Part shown: piece by piece, positions 8,512 to 16,538 of the stretch
How the letters are laid out: every line of letters starts with the position of its first letter
How positions within the stretch are numbered: position 1 is the stretch's first letter
From: JBCCGL01 sp039029275
Lineage (GTDB): Bacteria; Pseudomonadota; Gammaproteobacteria; JBCCGL01
NCBI GenBank assembly: GCA_039029275.1
Contig: JBCCGL010000004.1
Coordinates: 186,001-250,000 of the forward strand
Direction: 5' to 3'
Length of the DNA: 64,000 nt
Made by a program: the position numbers and the translations under genes
Notes under the pieces: generated by a model
Databases searched by the model: none
What the model was told of the DNA's origin: nothing
The model's input: the letters and a program-made list of their open reading frames with translations, nothing else

Positions 8512-9548
8512 GCGTCGGCCTCCGCAGTGATATCTTTCTTATCCACGCGGATACCAAACCACTCCGGTTTTTTATACATCAGCCAGCCCATGACCCCGTC
8601 CTGAAAATAAACGACGGTAACGACGATCAAGGCACCGAGCGCAACCCACTGCCATCCAAGGAAGTAATTCCAGGTCACCTCTTTGAAAACGTGAAACAGA
8701 ATCGCGCCAATCACCGGCCCCCAGAGTGTGCCCTTTCCACCCAGCAGTACGCACACAACCATAAAAATTCCGAGGTTGATGGTTTGGTACGCAGTCTCCA
8801 GCGGCTCAAAGTGAATAAGCTGGAACGCGGAAATGCCGCCCACTATGCCAACAAAAAACGCGGCCATTGACCACATAGCTAGCTTGTACTGCAGGGTGTG
8901 AATTCCCATCGCCTCGGCTTTTTCTTCGTCATCGCGGATAGCGTTAACCGCCGCGCCAAAGCGCGTTGTGTACAACCATTTGAGGAAAACGAAAAGAGCG
9001 ACACCGGTTATTGCGAAAAGAAAGTAGAAAAAGATTTTTCCGATATCGAGATCACCAGGGTAAACCGGCAGCGCGATACCCTGTCCGCCGCCGACCCAGT
9101 CCCAGTTAGACACCAGCTCGCCCGCTGCGATCGCTACACCGAGCGTGCCGATCGCGAAGTACGGGCCGCGCAAGCCGAAAGTGATGTACCCCACGATGAA
9201 TGCTGTTAGCGCGCAAAAAACACCCGCCCCGATAATGCCCAAAATCACGCCGGTAAAATATTCAGGATCGGTAAAACTGTACGTGCCGCCGCCAAAAGCG
9301 TTTGTGTACTCGCCAACGTCGTACACGAGCGCGATGGCGATCACAGCCGCCACGTACATGCCGGTACCGTAAAAGAAAATATTACCCAGCGAGTTGTACC
9401 CCATCTGACCGCCTGTCATGTCCCAGGTCAATGCGACGATAATCATTAGCCACACCGTCGCGAGCTGCGTGCGAAAATCCGGGAACAGAAACGGTGCCAG
9501 AATTGTTATAGCGATCAAGGCGGCGTAGAAAGCGACTTTTTTATTCAT
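8508..9548 (-). CDS. livM: ABC transporter permease, LivM type
   Basis: Integral membrane permease of 346 aa with about ten hydrophobic helices, including the conserved GxxxGYNSLGN stretch near residue 50 (MGYNSLGNIFFYG) and the cytoplasmic EAA-like loop AVNAIRDDEEKAEAMGI that docks on the ATPases. The loop's RDDExxAxAMGI form is typical of LivM. An unusual soluble loop of about 25 residues, rich in Gly, Tyr and Phe, lies near residues 80-105. It forms the translocation path with LivH. Confidence 0.93.
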   Translation of the reverse strand: MNKKVAFYAALIAITILAPFLFPDFRTQLATVWLMIIVALTWDMTGGQMGYNSLGNIFFYGTGMYVAAVIAIALVYDVGEYTNAFGGGTYSFTDPEYFTGVILGIIGAGVFCALTAFIVGYITFGLRGPYFAIGTLGVAIAAGELVSNWDWVGGGQGIALPVYPGDLDIGKIFFYFLFAITGVALFVFLKWLYTTRFGAAVNAIRDDEEKAEAMGIHTLQYKLAMWSMAAFFVGIVGGISAFQLIHFEPLETAYQTINLGIFMVVCVLLGGKGTLWGPVIGAILFHVFKEVTWNYFLGWQWVALGALIVVTVVYFQDGVMGWLMYKKPEWFGIRVDKKDITAEADA

Positions 9549-9563
9549 GTTTCTACCTCGGTC

Positions 9564-10475
9564 CTATTGCAAGCTTTGGCGCTTGCGGCGCTGCTGGATT
9601 AGTCGAATAATCAACACAATCAACAACAGCAATACGGCTATCGCCTGTTGATAGCCGATACCGAAAATGTGTGCGCCGTATTGCTCGAGCGCACCGATCC
9701 CCAAACCGGCTGCGATTACCCCCGGTAAATTACCAAGCCCCGCCGCAGTCACGATGACGAACGCACGGATTGAGTGAGTGATTCCGTAAAATGGCTGGAT
9801 GACCCATACCATCACGATAATCGCGCCAGCGGCGCCGCAAATCGCTGCGTTAAGCGAGAAAGTAAATGCGTACACTTTTTCTGTGTCGATACCGAGTACG
9901 CGAGCGGCACGCGCATCCTGCGCCGTGGCACGAATCGCTTGCCCCATGCGACTCGACTTCATAAATATAATCACACCCGCGGCGAGCGCTGCCGCCATCA
10001 AGACGCCGATCAACTTGGCAATGGGTACATCGATGAAACCGTCGAAAAAGTAAATCGTCTCGTAGCCGAGATCGACGCTTTGAGTGTCCGAGCCGAACAT
10101 CAAATTAAGAATCTGCGCCATGATGATCGCCAGACCAAACGTGGCCAATAGCGAGGTAAACAGGTCGCGCTCAATCACCCGCGAAATCACCAGCTTGTAA
10201 ATAACCCAGCCGATACACCACAAAATCAGAAACGCAACGGGAACGCCGAGCAGCGCGGGAAAGCCGTTCTGATCGAGCCACCACGCGACATATCCGCCGG
10301 AGATAACAAAGTCACCTTGCGCGAGGTTTTTCACATTCATGACACCCCACACCAACGCCAGTCCGTAGGCGGCGAGAGCGAAAAGCGCGCCGATCATTAT
10401 GCCGTCGAGAACAATCTTGAGGTTGACGACAGGAAACTCGAATAACAGGGAGATATTGCCGATGATTTGGTCCAT
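9564..10475 (-). CDS. livH: ABC transporter permease, LivH type
   Basis: Permease of 303 aa with about eight hydrophobic helices. The characteristic LivH motifs are present: ALAAYGLALVWGVMNVKNLAQGDF (residues about 33-56, split here as GLALVWGVMN and LAQGDF) and the ATPase-docking loop AIRATAQDARAARVLGID. It starts 126 bp after the binding-protein gene, and that gap holds a strong hairpin (10538-10578). It pairs with LivM, encoded 15 bp downstream. Confidence 0.93.
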   Translation of the reverse strand: MDQIIGNISLLFEFPVVNLKIVLDGIMIGALFALAAYGLALVWGVMNVKNLAQGDFVISGGYVAWWLDQNGFPALLGVPVAFLILWCIGWVIYKLVISRVIERDLFTSLLATFGLAIIMAQILNLMFGSDTQSVDLGYETIYFFDGFIDVPIAKLIGVLMAAALAAGVIIFMKSSRMGQAIRATAQDARAARVLGIDTEKVYAFTFSLNAAICGAAGAIIVMVWVIQPFYGITHSIRAFVIVTAAGLGNLPGVIAAGLGIGALEQYGAHIFGIGYQQAIAVLLLLIVLIIRLIQQRRKRQSLQ

Positions 10476-10537
10476 CAGACTCGATTCTTTTGGTTAGGTG
10501 CGGTTGCTAAACGCAACACAGATACTCGCGTAAACAC

Positions 10538-10578
10538 ACCCCGGGCCCGCAAAGGCGGGTGAAAATCTCACCCGGGGT
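10538..10578 (-). other. Branched hairpin between the binding-protein gene and livH
   Basis: ACCCCGGG (10538-10545) pairs with CCCGGGGT (10571-10578). Inside, CCCGC and GCGGG (10546-10559) can form a second stem, in competition with a GGGTGA/TCACCC pairing. On the transporter's strand no T-run follows, so it is more likely an mRNA-stabilising or attenuating structure that keeps binding-protein expression above permease expression, a known arrangement in ABC operons. The inner CCCGC-AAAG-GCGGG resembles the REP-like repeat found at 16205 with one change, which may be coincidence. Confidence 0.5.
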
Positions 10579-10601
10579 TGTTTTTCATCCGAATTGTCGG
10601 A

Positions 10602-11825
10602 TTAGTTACGCGGCCAATTCAGATTGTGCGAAGCAAACGCAGACGGCGCAACAACGTTGTAGCTGCCACCCTGGATTTGTCGCAACACCATTGGCTTGGC
10701 GATGTTGTTACCCGCGTCGGAAAAGCGGATATCGCCGTAGAAAGTGCTCAGATCGGTCGCAGAAATCGCATCGCGGACCGCTTCTTTATCGAGCGTGCCT
10801 GCGCGTTCAAACGCATCTTTGAATACGTAGACAGCAGCCGAAGCCTGTGCGGTTTGATACGGCACTTTCTTGTCTTTGTATTCCGGAAATGCGCCTTTGA
10901 ACTCGGTCTCGTAGTTGGCGGCTGAACCGAAGATAGGATCTTCATAAGACAGAGTCTCAGCCCACTGGGTCGAACACAGGATGTCGTTGGCTGCGTCGCC
11001 AAATTTGCCCGTGACGTCTGCAGCCTCGCAGTGCGTCATTGCGATCATCGGCACTTTTACGTTCTGCTCAGCAATCTGGCGGACGGCTGTTGCGGCGCCT
11101 TTGGAGTGACCGCTCACGACCAGTACGTCTGGCTTGACCAGTTTTACTTTGGTGAGGATAGCGCTCATGTCAGACAAGTCGCGCGGAAGTTTTTCGTCGA
11201 CAACAATCTGCATATTGTATTTGGCAGAGTCTTCCAGAATACCGGCGCGGATATCGAGCGAAAACGGATCGTTTTCAACTGCCACAGCGACCTTTACGCT
11301 GGAAGGATCTTTGCCTTGCGCTTCCGCTTTTTCAGCCGCGAGAGTGATAGCGGAAGCAAGGTATTGCTCGGAAGTGGAAAGTACTGCGAACAAATACTTG
11401 TAGCCTTTATTGAACAGCGAGCGCGAAGCGCCTTCAGCTTCAACCATCGGAATTTTGTATTTTTCCGTTACCGGCGCAATGGCTTTGGTCAAACCGGATG
11501 AGTAAGGCCCAAGCATGTATTGCACGCCGTCCTGGTTGATCAAGCGCTCGGCGAGGGTGGCACCGCGGTCACCCTTGGACTCGTCGTCGTAGTAGGTGAC
11601 TTTAAAGTTGTAACATTTATCCCCAATCTTGACGCCGCCGTTCTCGTCAATTTTCTGAATCGCGAATTCGTAACCGTTTTTCGCGTGGATGCCGTTAGTC
11701 GCGTACTTACCGGTGAGTGAGATGGCAGAGCCAAGGTGCAGTTCTTCGCAGGCCGCCAATGCACCTTGTGAAAACAGCAAAGCCGTTCCGGTTGCGCAGC
11801 CCATTATTAATGTCGAAAGCTTCAT
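10602..11825 (-). CDS. Periplasmic substrate-binding protein of the Liv-type ABC transporter
   Basis: Leu/Ile/Val-binding-protein family (Peripla_BP_6) receptor, 407 aa. The ATG at 11825 is chosen over 11855 because GGAGG (11836-11840) stands 10 bases upstream and a clean signal peptide follows (MKLSTLIMGCATGTALLF, cleavage probably after ALA near residue 25). Mature motifs include LGSAISLTGKYATNGIHAKNGY and the YDDESKGDRGATLAERLI segment typical of HAAT receptors. No lipobox cysteine is positioned for lipidation, so it is probably a soluble periplasmic protein. This family binds amino acids, amides, aromatic acids or dicarboxylates; gene context favours an organic acid. It is first in the operon, with a palindrome 57 bp upstream. 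Confidence 0.9.
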   Translation of the reverse strand: MKLSTLIMGCATGTALLFSQGALAACEELHLGSAISLTGKYATNGIHAKNGYEFAIQKIDENGGVKIGDKCYNFKVTYYDDESKGDRGATLAERLINQDGVQYMLGPYSSGLTKAIAPVTEKYKIPMVEAEGASRSLFNKGYKYLFAVLSTSEQYLASAITLAAEKAEAQGKDPSSVKVAVAVENDPFSLDIRAGILEDSAKYNMQIVVDEKLPRDLSDMSAILTKVKLVKPDVLVVSGHSKGAATAVRQIAEQNVKVPMIAMTHCEAADVTGKFGDAANDILCSTQWAETLSYEDPIFGSAANYETEFKGAFPEYKDKKVPYQTAQASAAVYVFKDAFERAGTLDKEAVRDAISATDLSTFYGDIRFSDAGNNIAKPMVLRQIQGGSYNVVAPSAFASHNLNWPRN

Positions 11826-11881
11826 CGTTAGATATCCTCCAAAACGTTGAGACAAATTTGTGTCGCCGCTTCCCTTATTGA

Positions 11882-11897
11882 ATATCGTGATCGATAT
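11882..11897. promoter_or_regulatory. Palindrome ATATCG-TGAT-CGATAT, probable LysR operator for the transporter operon
   Basis: A perfect 6-4-6 inverted repeat lies 57-72 bp upstream of the binding-protein start, in the intergenic region shared with the divergent LysR gene. Its core TATCG-N4-CGATA recurs upstream of the SDH-like operon (12954-12981). LysR-type regulators commonly bind dyads of this sort in the divergent region next to their own gene. Assignment to this LysR protein is inference from position and repetition. Confidence 0.55.
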
Positions 11898-12062
11898 CTT
11901 ATTGCTTTCGAAACGGTCGGCCTTTACACGAAGTATTTCGCGACTAGACCCGACCGATTATGCATTGAAATAAAATAAAAGTAAGCCTTTTCAGAAACCT
12001 TCGATATATCTAAAAAATTTCTTTATTATTGCTTGCATCAGTAAAGTACAGGTTTACAGGCG

Positions 12063-12932
12063 ATGTCACTAAACCGACTAAAAACCCTGCTGGCAGTAAA
12101 GGAAACCGGCTCGTTTGTAGGTGCAGCGGAACGCGTGCACCTGACACCCGCGGCCGTGGGCCAACAGATCAAACACCTTGAGCAAGAACTCGGCGTGCAA
12201 TTGTTTGACCGCCACCATCGCACGCCGCAGCTTTCACCCATCGGTAATGCATTGTTGCCAAAGGCGCGCGAACTGATAGCACTCTACGACAACATGGTGC
12301 CATCGCTGCTGGGCGAAAACGCGGAGCACCGCGAGCTTGGGATCGGAGCGGTACCGTCAATCATGAGCGGTCTGGTCCCGCGTGCGCTGGCCGCGTTGCG
12401 CGAGCAGCATTCCCGCGTTCACTTTCGGGTAGTGCCGGGTTTGTCTACAGAGTTGTTAAAAAGCGTGGATCAGGGCTTTCTCGATGCCGCCGTCATCACT
12501 ATTCATCAGGAGATGTACACCGATCTGGAAGCGCGCGAAATCCTGCGCGAACGTTACGTGCTTCTGGCGCCCAAATCGATCGAAACCGGGGACCCACGCG
12601 AAATTCTGGAATCCCAGCCATTTGTGCGATTCAATCGACACACCTGGGTCGGGCAGCAGATCGATCAATGGCTTCGCAGCGAGAAAATTCGTGTGGTTGA
12701 GAGCATGGAGCTGGATACGCTCGAGAGTATTGCCTCGATGGTGCAACACAACCTGGGTGTCGCAATCGTCCCGGAACACAGCACTCCGCCCACCCAGCTA
12801 CCCGAACTCCAGCGCATCCCGCTTGGTCCCAGCATCGTGCCGCGCATACTGGGCTTGATTTCACACCCCGAAAGCCCACGCTTTCATCTGGTTGACGAAC
12901 TATTCGACACGCTGGTTGCCCTGTCAAAATAA
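12063..12932 (+). CDS. LysR-type transcriptional regulator of the dicarboxylate locus
   Basis: LTTR of 289 aa. The N-terminal winged helix-turn-helix covers residues 1-60 (LAVKETGSFVGAAERVHLTPAAVGQQIKHLEQELG) with typical spacing; the parts GSFVGAAERVHLTPAAV and LEQELG are diagnostic. The remainder is the periplasmic-binding-protein-like effector domain. The gene stands between the divergent transporter operon and the co-directional SDH-like operon, the classic position of a local activator. Matching palindromes upstream of both operons support control of both. The effector is probably the transported acid or an intermediate (inference). Confidence 0.9.
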   Translation: MSLNRLKTLLAVKETGSFVGAAERVHLTPAAVGQQIKHLEQELGVQLFDRHHRTPQLSPIGNALLPKARELIALYDNMVPSLLGENAEHRELGIGAVPSIMSGLVPRALAALREQHSRVHFRVVPGLSTELLKSVDQGFLDAAVITIHQEMYTDLEAREILRERYVLLAPKSIETGDPREILESQPFVRFNRHTWVGQQIDQWLRSEKIRVVESMELDTLESIASMVQHNLGVAIVPEHSTPPTQLPELQRIPLGPSIVPRILGLISHPESPRFHLVDELFDTLVALSK

Positions 12933-12953
12933 AATAATATTTTAGATAAAGTG

Positions 12954-12981
12954 AAATATTTATCGTTTGCGATAAATATTT
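12954..12981. promoter_or_regulatory. 12-bp perfect inverted repeat upstream of the SDH-like operon
   Basis: AAATATTTATCG (12954-12965), a TTTG spacer, then CGATAAATATTT (12970-12981). The centre is 63 bp before the TTG start of the iron-sulfur subunit. The core TATCG-N4-CGATA equals that at 11882-11897. The stem is A/T-rich and is followed by two further T residues, so it could also act as a weak terminator for the LysR gene. The shared core and matching distance to the next start codon make an operator the better reading. Confidence 0.55.
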
Positions 12982-13030
12982 TTAATCGGTTTAATGGCAG
13001 TGTCAGCAACGTATTTCTATAGCGAGCACC

Positions 13031-13780
13031 TTGAGCCAGCCATCCTCCAAACGATCTTTACAGACTTCTTCGCTTAACGTCGACGTCTGGCGCGGCGATT
13101 CAAACGGCGGTCAGTCGCAAACTTTCGAAGTGCCGCGCGAACCGAGCCAAACCGTGCTCGATGTGGTCACATGGATTCAGCGCAACGCCGACCCCGACCT
13201 CAGCTACCGCTTTGCGTGCCGGGTGGGTATGTGCGGTTCGTGCGCAATGATGGTGAATGGCGTGCCGCGCTGGACCTGCCGCACACACGTAGAACGCGTC
13301 GCCCAAAACGGTCAACTCAGCATCGCGCCCCTGCGCAACCTGCCGGTGATCAAGGACCTGGCCTGCGATATGTCGGAGTTTTTCGAAAAGTGGCAAAAAT
13401 CCGATGCCCGATTTCATCCCAGCGAAACGCGTCACGACGACATGCCGCGAATCGACCCGCACGAAAAGCAACGCTCGGCTGCCAACGCCGCAATCGAGTG
13501 CATCAACTGCGCGGTGTGTTACTCGGCCTGCGATGTCGTCAACAGCTCGACCACGTATGCGGGCCCCGCCGCGCTTAACCGCGCCTGGACACTGCAAAAC
13601 GACCAGCGCGACAGTAACCGAGCTTCACGCCTGCAAACGCTTGTCAACGATAGCGGCTGCACCAGTTGTCACAGCCTTGCGAATTGCAGCGTGCATTGCC
13701 CGGTTGAACTGAATCCGTCGGGTTCAATTGCGGGTTTGAAACGCATGGTGTTCAGCGCCACGCTAAAGGGTCAGCTATGA
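13031..13780 (+). CDS. sdhB: Succinate dehydrogenase/fumarate reductase iron-sulfur subunit
   Basis: Iron-sulfur subunit of 249 aa starting at TTG 13031. The [2Fe-2S] ligands lie in FACRVGMCGSCAMMVNG plus the later WTC. The second domain has CINCAVCYSAC for the [4Fe-4S] cluster, and CTSCHSLANCSVHCP for the [3Fe-4S] cluster and the last [4Fe-4S] ligand. It carries electrons from the flavoprotein to membrane quinone. The gene comes first in the order B, anchor, anchor, A, unlike the usual sdhCDAB, and its stop overlaps the first anchor by 4 bases. It is probably a specialised paralogue rather than the housekeeping TCA enzyme. Confidence 0.92.
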   Translation: MSQPSSKRSLQTSSLNVDVWRGDSNGGQSQTFEVPREPSQTVLDVVTWIQRNADPDLSYRFACRVGMCGSCAMMVNGVPRWTCRTHVERVAQNGQLSIAPLRNLPVIKDLACDMSEFFEKWQKSDARFHPSETRHDDMPRIDPHEKQRSAANAAIECINCAVCYSACDVVNSSTTYAGPAALNRAWTLQNDQRDSNRASRLQTLVNDSGCTSCHSLANCSVHCPVELNPSGSIAGLKRMVFSATLKGQL

Positions 13781-14118
13781 GCGCGATTAGTCCTCGACTG
13801 TTTGTGCTGCAGCGCGCGACAGCATTGCTTTTGGCACCGCTGGTTATCGGGCATTTGATCATGATCGTGATCGCCATCAAAGGCGGGTTGGATTCGGCAG
13901 AAATCCTCGGCCGCACGCGTGGCAGTATTTTGTGGGCGCTGTTTTACGGGCTGTTCGTTGTCGCAGTTGCGATTCATGCATCCATTGGTGTGCGGGTCAT
14001 CGCAAGCGAGTGGTTCGACATTCGATCTGAACAGTCGCAGCGCGCGGTGATGTGGTCGACGCTGATTGTTCTGCTCAGCACCGGCGCTTATGCTGTGTTT
14101 GCGGTCACCGCGTCATGA
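13777..14118 (+). CDS. SDH-like membrane anchor subunit, first
   Basis: A 113-aa protein with three hydrophobic helices. The N-terminal LQRATALLLAPLVIGHLIMIV and the mid-protein VVAVAIHASIGVRVIASEW segments match cytochrome b556 anchors of succinate dehydrogenase. The His of IGHLI and the His of AIHASIGVR are the candidate heme b ligands. It begins at ATG 13777 inside the end of the iron-sulfur gene (ATGA overlap) and ends in the same fashion in the next gene. Together with the second anchor it should bind quinone and one or two hemes in the inner membrane. Which of the two corresponds to SdhC or SdhD is uncertain. Confidence 0.85.
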   Translation: MSAISPRLFVLQRATALLLAPLVIGHLIMIVIAIKGGLDSAEILGRTRGSILWALFYGLFVVAVAIHASIGVRVIASEWFDIRSEQSQRAVMWSTLIVLLSTGAYAVFAVTAS

Positions 14119-14456
14119 TCCGACCGCATCGACAACATCCGCTGTGGATCGCATTTACCATTCACCGCTTGTCGGGTCTGGCGCTGGCGATTTTTTTGCC
14201 AGTGCACTTTTACGTGCTTGGACTTGCACTGCGCGACACTGAACAACTCGACGGTTTTCTCGCACTGACCGAGCACCCGCTGGCCAAAGCGGCCGAGTTC
14301 GGTCTCGTTTTTCTACTCGCCGTGCATTTATTTGGGGGGCTGCGCCTGCTCGCTCTCGAATTACTCGGTTGGACAAACCAGCAAAAAACGCTCGCCGCAG
14401 TTGCCGCCTCGCTGGCGTTTGCCGTGGGGTGTCTGTTTTTGATGCGCGCAATCTAA
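14115..14456 (+). CDS. SDH-like membrane anchor subunit, second (cytochrome b556 type)
   Basis: A 113-aa, three-helix anchor. The start ATG at 14115 overlaps the preceding TGA (ATGA); the longer open frame from 14052 is disregarded. The IAFTIHRLSGLALAIFLPVH segment matches the HRxSG signature of SdhC. The His of FLPVHFY and the His of LLAVHLFGGLR are likely heme ligands. With two candidate histidines in each anchor, a two-heme arrangement is possible. The gene's stop shares one base with the flavoprotein start. Confidence 0.87.
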   Translation: MIRPHRQHPLWIAFTIHRLSGLALAIFLPVHFYVLGLALRDTEQLDGFLALTEHPLAKAAEFGLVFLLAVHLFGGLRLLALELLGWTNQQKTLAAVAASLAFAVGCLFLMRAI

Positions 14457-16183
14457 TGTCTTGCCGACGTCTCGACACAGACATTTTGATTCTCGGCAGT
14501 GGCGGTGCGGGTTTGTTCGCCGCATTGCACGCTCTGCAAACCGATCCGTCGCTTGAGGTCACGCTGGCGACCAAAGGCCTGCTCGGCAAATGCGGTTGCA
14601 CGCGAATGGTTCAGGGCGGTTACAACGTCGCCCTCGCAGCGGGAGATTCGGTTGAACGCCACTTTATGGACACGGTTGAAGGGGGTAAATGGCTTCCGCA
14701 CCAAAAAATGGCGTGGCGTCTGTGCGAGACAGCGGTAACGCGCATCCGTGAACTGGAAAATGAACTGGGTTGTTTTTTTGATCGCAATGCCGACGGCACT
14801 CTGCACCAAAAAGCGTTCGCCGGTCAAACGTTTGACCGCACGGTGCACAAAGGCGATTTAACCGGCATAGAAATCATCAACCGCCTGATGGAAAAGGTGC
14901 ACAGCCTCGGTATTAGCAAGTTCGAAGAACATCGCGCGCTGGCGTTGATCAAAAACAAAGCCGGCGACGCGATTGCCGGCGTTTTGTTGGTCGATATTCG
15001 CAACGGCGAATTCAAATTTGTGCGCGCCAAAGCCGTGTTGCTGGCAACCGGCGGCGGCCCCACCATGTTTCGCTATCACACGCCATCCGGTGACAAATCA
15101 ATGGACGGATTGGCGATGGCACTGCGTGCGGGGTTGCCGGTGCGCGATATGGAAATGGTGCAGTTTCATCCGACCGGTTTGCTCGCCGGCTCGCAAACCC
15201 GAATGACCGGCACTGTACTGGAAGAGGGATTACGCGGAGCAGGCGGATATCTGCTCAACGGTGGCGGTCACCGCTTTATGTTTGACTACGACGAAGGCGG
15301 CGAGCGAGCGACCCGCGATATTGTCAGCCGCGCGATATACGACGAAATGCGCAAAGGCAACACGACGCCGAATGGTGGCGTCTACATCGAAATGAAACAC
15401 CTCGGCGTGGAAGACGTAAAAGTCCGATTCAAAGGCATGGTGAAACGCTGTGCCGATTGCGGATTTGATCTGGCCGGTGGTCGCGTCGAGGTCGTGCCGA
15501 CCGCGCACTACTTTATGGGCGGCCTGGTGTGCGACGAGAATACGCAAACCGAACTGCCGGGTTTGTTCGTCGCCGGCGAAGACTCCGGCGGCGCGCACGG
15601 TGCAAACAGGCTTGGCGGTAACGGCGTTGCCAACTCCACCGTTTACGGCGGCATCGCCGGTGAAGAAATGGCAAAGTTCGTATCCGCGCAGGGCGAGTGG
15701 TACGAGTTTGATCAGGATTCGATCGACTTCGAGATTGAGCGATCGCTGCAGCCGTTTGCCCTGCCCGCGGGCGACATCAACGCGCTGCGAGAAAAGCTTC
15801 AGTACGTCATGTGGGATGACGTCGGCGTCATGCGCACGGCCGATGGCATCACTCGCGGGCAACACGCTGTCGCAGAGATCGAGACTCAATTACAAGAAAC
15901 CGGGCTCGGAAATGGCAGTCGAACATTTAACCTGAGCTGGCACGACTGGCTCAATCTGCGCAACCTGATCGAGATTTCCGAGGTGATCGCGGCCGCATCG
16001 CAATCTCGCGAAAATTCACGCGGCGCGCACTTTCGTGAGGATTTTCCCGAGGTTGGTGATCTCGACTCCTCGTACTTCACGCAAGTGCGACGCAAAACAA
16101 GCGATGCTGACCGCGATCTGGAGATCGAACGCGTACCGGTTACGTTTGATATTGTGAGGCCGGGAGAGTCATTGATTCGTTAG
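14456..16183 (+). CDS. sdhA: SDH/fumarate reductase-like flavoprotein with Cys in place of the FAD-linking His
   Basis: Flavoprotein subunit of 575 aa from the ATG at 14456, which overlaps the previous stop by one base. FAD-binding motif DILILGSGGAGLFAAL is at residues 9-24. Catalytic and substrate residues are conserved: QFHPTGL, EEGLRGAGGYL, PTAHYFMGG and HGANRLGGN. At the position where SdhA/FrdA carry the histidine that binds FAD covalently (SHTxxAQGG), this protein has GCTRMVQGG, so Cys48 replaces it. In FrdA, replacement of this His is known to give non-covalent FAD and to favour fumarate reduction over succinate oxidation. The enzyme may act on a substituted succinate or fumarate, which would fit the neighbouring hydratase and 3-hydroxyacid dehydrogenase (inference). 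Confidence 0.9.
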   Translation: MSCRRLDTDILILGSGGAGLFAALHALQTDPSLEVTLATKGLLGKCGCTRMVQGGYNVALAAGDSVERHFMDTVEGGKWLPHQKMAWRLCETAVTRIRELENELGCFFDRNADGTLHQKAFAGQTFDRTVHKGDLTGIEIINRLMEKVHSLGISKFEEHRALALIKNKAGDAIAGVLLVDIRNGEFKFVRAKAVLLATGGGPTMFRYHTPSGDKSMDGLAMALRAGLPVRDMEMVQFHPTGLLAGSQTRMTGTVLEEGLRGAGGYLLNGGGHRFMFDYDEGGERATRDIVSRAIYDEMRKGNTTPNGGVYIEMKHLGVEDVKVRFKGMVKRCADCGFDLAGGRVEVVPTAHYFMGGLVCDENTQTELPGLFVAGEDSGGAHGANRLGGNGVANSTVYGGIAGEEMAKFVSAQGEWYEFDQDSIDFEIERSLQPFALPAGDINALREKLQYVMWDDVGVMRTADGITRGQHAVAEIETQLQETGLGNGSRTFNLSWHDWLNLRNLIEISEVIAAASQSRENSRGAHFREDFPEVGDLDSSYFTQVRRKTSDADRDLEIERVPVTFDIVRPGESLIR

Positions 16184-16204
16184 CATCGATTCATTGAAAG
16201 GATT

Positions 16205-16230
16205 GTCATTCCCGCGAAGGCGGGAATCCA
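16205..16230 (+). repeat. Left REP-like palindromic repeat
   Basis: The unit GTCATTCCCGC-GAAG-GCGGGAATCCA is itself a hairpin: ATTCCCGC pairs with GCGGGAAT around a GAAG loop. It lies 21 bp after the flavoprotein stop. The right-hand copy at 16539-16564 is its exact reverse complement. Confidence 0.85.
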
Positions 16231-16245
16231 CAAGGAGGAATTAAA

Positions 16246-16536
16246 GTGCTGAGGCAACCATGCGTTTATATGCTGGCGAGCAAAAATAACGGAACCATAT
16301 ACATAGGGGTTACGAGCGATCTGCTTAAACGTGTATGGCAGCATAAAAACAAACAAGCCAGTAGATTCACTAAACGATATAGCGTTGAGATACTGGTTTA
16401 TTACGAACTACACGAAGACATCGGCGCAGCAATTACGCGTGAGAAACAGTTAAAAAAGTGGAAACGCCGATGGAAAATGAATTTGATTCAAAAATACAAC
16501 CCAGACTGGAAAGATCTCTGGCCAGAAATTTTATGA
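16246..16536 (+). CDS. Small GIY-YIG nuclease-domain protein
   Basis: A 96-aa single-domain GIY-YIG protein starting at GTG 16246, with AGGAGG at 16233-16238 giving ideal spacing. The catalytic elements are visible: VYML (GIY position), TIYIG (YIG position), the Arg of LLKRVWQHK and the Glu of ITREKQLKKWKRRWK. The C-terminal NPDWKDLWPE tail is characteristic of this short bacterial subfamily. GIY-YIG domains cut DNA with one metal ion; the physiological target of these short proteins is not established. Its position between matching inverted repeats suggests that the nuclease and the repeats function together. Confidence 0.88.
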   Translation: MLRQPCVYMLASKNNGTIYIGVTSDLLKRVWQHKNKQASRFTKRYSVEILVYYELHEDIGAAITREKQLKKWKRRWKMNLIQKYNPDWKDLWPEIL

Positions 16537-16538
16537 CT

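Noticed and set aside
15230..15889. 219-codon minus-strand frame
   Set aside because: Shadow of the conserved flavoprotein gene; no start signal and no recognisable domain.
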